Below, piece after piece: positions 62,492-64,000 of a DNA stretch of 64,000 nucleotides (the stretch's first letter is position 1; the number at the start of each line of letters is the position of its first letter). Source of the DNA: Nocardioides caeni (GTDB taxonomy: Bacteria > Actinomycetota > Actinomycetes > Propionibacteriales > Nocardioidaceae); assembly GCF_004912195.1 (NCBI RefSeq), contig NZ_STGW01000002.1, positions 40,301 through 104,300 on the forward strand, written 5' to 3'. The position numbers and the translations under genes were made by a program. Below the pieces are notes generated by a model. The model was not told the DNA's origin, did not search any database, and saw nothing but the letters and a program-made list of their open reading frames with translations.

Positions 62492-63640
62492 TCAGGCAGC
62501 GCGGCGGGTGGGCACACCGGCGGCGAGGTCACCGATGACCGCGCGATAGTGCGTGAGCAGCTGCTCGTTGATCGCCGACCACGACCGCTCCTGGACCGCC
62601 CGCACGGCGGTGACGCCCATCCTCGTGCGCAGGCGCTCGTCGCCGACGAGCCGGTCGACGCAGGCGGCGAGGTCGGCGCCGTCGCCCGGCTCGTAGAGGA
62701 GGCCGGTGGCGCCGTGGGCCACGACGTCGATCGGACCGCCGGCGGCGGGCGCGACGACGGGTACGCCGGAGGCGAGCGCCTCTTGCGCCGACTGGCAGAA
62801 GGTCTCATAGCGGCCCGTGTGGACGAACAGGTCGAGGGAGGCGTAGGCCCGGCTCAGGTCGTCGCCGTGCAGCAGGCCGAGGAAGTCGGCGCGGTCCCCG
62901 AACAGGCCCCGCAGCCGCGCCTCCTCCGGTCCCCCGCCGACGATGACCAGCCGCAGGCGCGGGTCGTCGGCGATGTGGAGGAGCAGCTCCAGCTCCTTCT
63001 CGGCGGCCAGCCGTCCGACGTACCCCACGAGCAGGCGGCCGTCGGGCGCCAGCTCGCGGCGCAGCGCGTCGTCGCGGTGGCGCGGGTGGAAGGCGACCAG
63101 GTCGACGCCGCGGCCCCACCGGTGGACGTTCGGTACGCCGAGCGCGTCGAGCTGGTCCATGCTCGCGGTCGACGGCGCGAGGGTCCGGTCGACGAGCTGG
63201 TGGATGCGCCGGGTCAGCCCGGCCATCGCCCGGACCCCGCCCGGCAGGTCGTAGCGCTCGGCGAACCCGACGAGGTCGGTCTGGTAGATCGCGACGGTGG
63301 GCACGCCCAGCTCGGCCGCCGCACGTGCCGCCGGATAGCCGAGGGTCGCCGGCGAGGCGATGTGCACCACGTCGGGCCCGAACTCCGTCATCACGTGGCG
63401 CAGCCGGCGGCGCGTCTCCAGGCCGACCCGGAAGTCCGGATAGAAGGGCAGGTTGGCGCCGCGGGCGCGCCGGACGCGAAAGCCGACGTAGGTGTCCGGC
63501 CCCGTCGGCGCGACCAGCTCGGCGCGGTGGCCCTCGGCGGCCAGGTGCTCGAGCACGCGGCGCACGGAGTTGGTGACCCCGTTGACCTGCGGGAGGAACG
63601 ACTCGGCCACCACGAGCACACGCATCGGGTTCTGGTCCAT
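62492..63640 (-). CDS. GT4 glycosyltransferase (mannosyltransferase-like)
   Basis: A 382-residue GT-B enzyme. VAESFLPQVNGVTNSVRRVLEHL is the acceptor-side start (core LPQVNGVTNSV), LLVGYVGRLAAEKELELLL the donor domain start, and ETFCQSAQEALASGVPVVA the nucleotide-sugar EX7E region. It resembles the actinobacterial MgtA/PimB'-like mannosyltransferases that use GDP-mannose, acting on membrane lipids at the cytosolic side; the acceptor is a guess. TAGCGT lies seven bases before the ATG (63648-63653). The gene ends in the tandem repeat. Confidence 0.92.
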   Translation of the reverse strand: MDQNPMRVLVVAESFLPQVNGVTNSVRRVLEHLAAEGHRAELVAPTGPDTYVGFRVRRARGANLPFYPDFRVGLETRRRLRHVMTEFGPDVVHIASPATLGYPAARAAAELGVPTVAIYQTDLVGFAERYDLPGGVRAMAGLTRRIHQLVDRTLAPSTASMDQLDALGVPNVHRWGRGVDLVAFHPRHRDDALRRELAPDGRLLVGYVGRLAAEKELELLLHIADDPRLRLVIVGGGPEEARLRGLFGDRADFLGLLHGDDLSRAYASLDLFVHTGRYETFCQSAQEALASGVPVVAPAAGGPIDVVAHGATGLLYEPGDGADLAACVDRLVGDERLRTRMGVTAVRAVQERSWSAINEQLLTHYRAVIGDLAAGVPTRRAA

Positions 63641-63778
63641 GGCTGCGACGCTAGGAACGACGTCACAACGATCGCCGACACCGATGGGAGTGGCGGGCGA
63701 CCGGCACGTGAACGTCAGGGTGCAGAGTCTTCACCAAGAGCGACGTGACCCGCGTCACCAGCGGATCGTTGGGTTGCC

Positions 63779-64000
63779 GTGGAGATCTCACGTCGCGACC
63801 TGATCCGCCAGACCGCCGCCGGAGGCCTAGCCGCCGCTGCCCTCACCATGCCGGGCGTCATCCGGTCGGCAGCGGCCACCTCCAGCACGCCGCCGAGCCC
63901 GACCGGGACGGTCGGCCGGACCTTCACCACGAGCGCCGCGGGCGCCCAGGGCTACCGCAAGGTCATCACGGCGTCGGGCGAGCAGCACCTGACGCGCCCC
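63779..64000 (+). CDS. Tat-exported protein, likely TIGR03767-type metallophosphoesterase, cut by the right edge
   Basis: Only the first 74 codons are present. The twin-arginine signal is SRRDLIRQTAAGGLAAAALTMPG, and the mature N-terminus GRTFTTSAAGAQGYRKVITASGEQHLTRP resembles the beginning of TIGR03767-type metallophosphoesterases of actinobacteria. No catalytic motif lies in the visible part, so the call is tentative. GTG 63779 is the start; the 138 bases between it and the divergent glycosyltransferase gene hold no further gene. Confidence 0.6.
   Translation, partial: MEISRRDLIRQTAAGGLAAAALTMPGVIRSAAATSSTPPSPTGTVGRTFTTSAAGAQGYRKVITASGEQHLTRP

Overview
The window is chromosomal DNA from a high-GC actinobacterium, most likely of the Nocardioides / Propionibacteriales kind. 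This is inferred from the very GC-rich third codon positions, the frequent GTG and TTG starts, a furA-katG operon, the complete GlgE alpha-glucan pathway with TreS and Pep2, an F420-type nitroreductase, and many genes whose -10 hexamer lies only 6-8 bases before the start codon (leaderless pattern). Genes are dense; only one gene-free stretch exceeds 300 bases (43038-43386). Apart from one tRNA and repeats, almost everything is protein coding, and I see no prophage, no CRISPR array, no insertion sequence with a transposase and no obvious genomic island.

Layout. 1-5 kb: a MOSC protein (cut by the left edge), an APH(6)-like kinase and lepA as an overlapping minus-strand chain; a lipoprotein; a 169-bp MITE-like inverted-repeat element; a second APH-fold kinase. 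5-14.4 kb: rpsT, holA, comEC, a HPP/CBS membrane protein, comEA, a DegV protein and leuS. 14.4-19.8 kb: ABC exporter, SDR, Tat-exported PhoX-type phosphatase, small GNAT. 19.8-26.8 kb: oxidative-stress block with katG-furA, an acyltransferase, katE and a zinc alcohol dehydrogenase. 26.8-33.4 kb: NAD metabolism and ribosome silencing (cinA-like amidase, nadE, nadD, rsfS), tRNA-Ala(GGC), a CDP-alcohol phosphatidyltransferase with a YqaA-like partner, and proA. 33.5-38.2 kb: a secreted lysyl-oxidase-like protein and an etfB-etfA / enoyl-CoA hydratase set. 38.3-53.5 kb: alpha-glucan cluster glgX, glgP, (moeA) glgE, treS, pep2 and glgB. 53.5-64 kb: NUDIX, EamA, LysR, EI24, thioredoxin-TPR, PH-domain protein, M1 peptidase, RIO1 kinase, LOG-family protein, GT4 glycosyltransferase, and the start of a Tat-exported metallophosphoesterase-like protein.

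How the genes work together. TreS turns trehalose into maltose, Pep2 phosphorylates it, GlgE polymerises maltose-1-phosphate and GlgB branches the product; GlgX and GlgP take glucan apart. glgE-treS-pep2 are coupled by two GTGA overlaps. KatG (under FurA) and KatE remove hydrogen peroxide. ETF and the hydratase belong to acyl-CoA oxidation.

The most unusual non-coding content is a set of small palindromic repeats: a MITE-like element with 21-bp perfect ends, REP-like GGTTGAGG...CGARACC repeats that supply the stop codons of leuS and glgB and are inserted in frame in glgE and pep2, and a 22-bp tandem repeat at a convergent gene junction. No clearly undescribed multi-gene system was found; the strongest leads are these repeats, a bacterial lysyl oxidase with both quinone-cofactor residues, a small upstream ORF overlapping the RIO1 kinase start, and the recurrent leaderless promoter signature.
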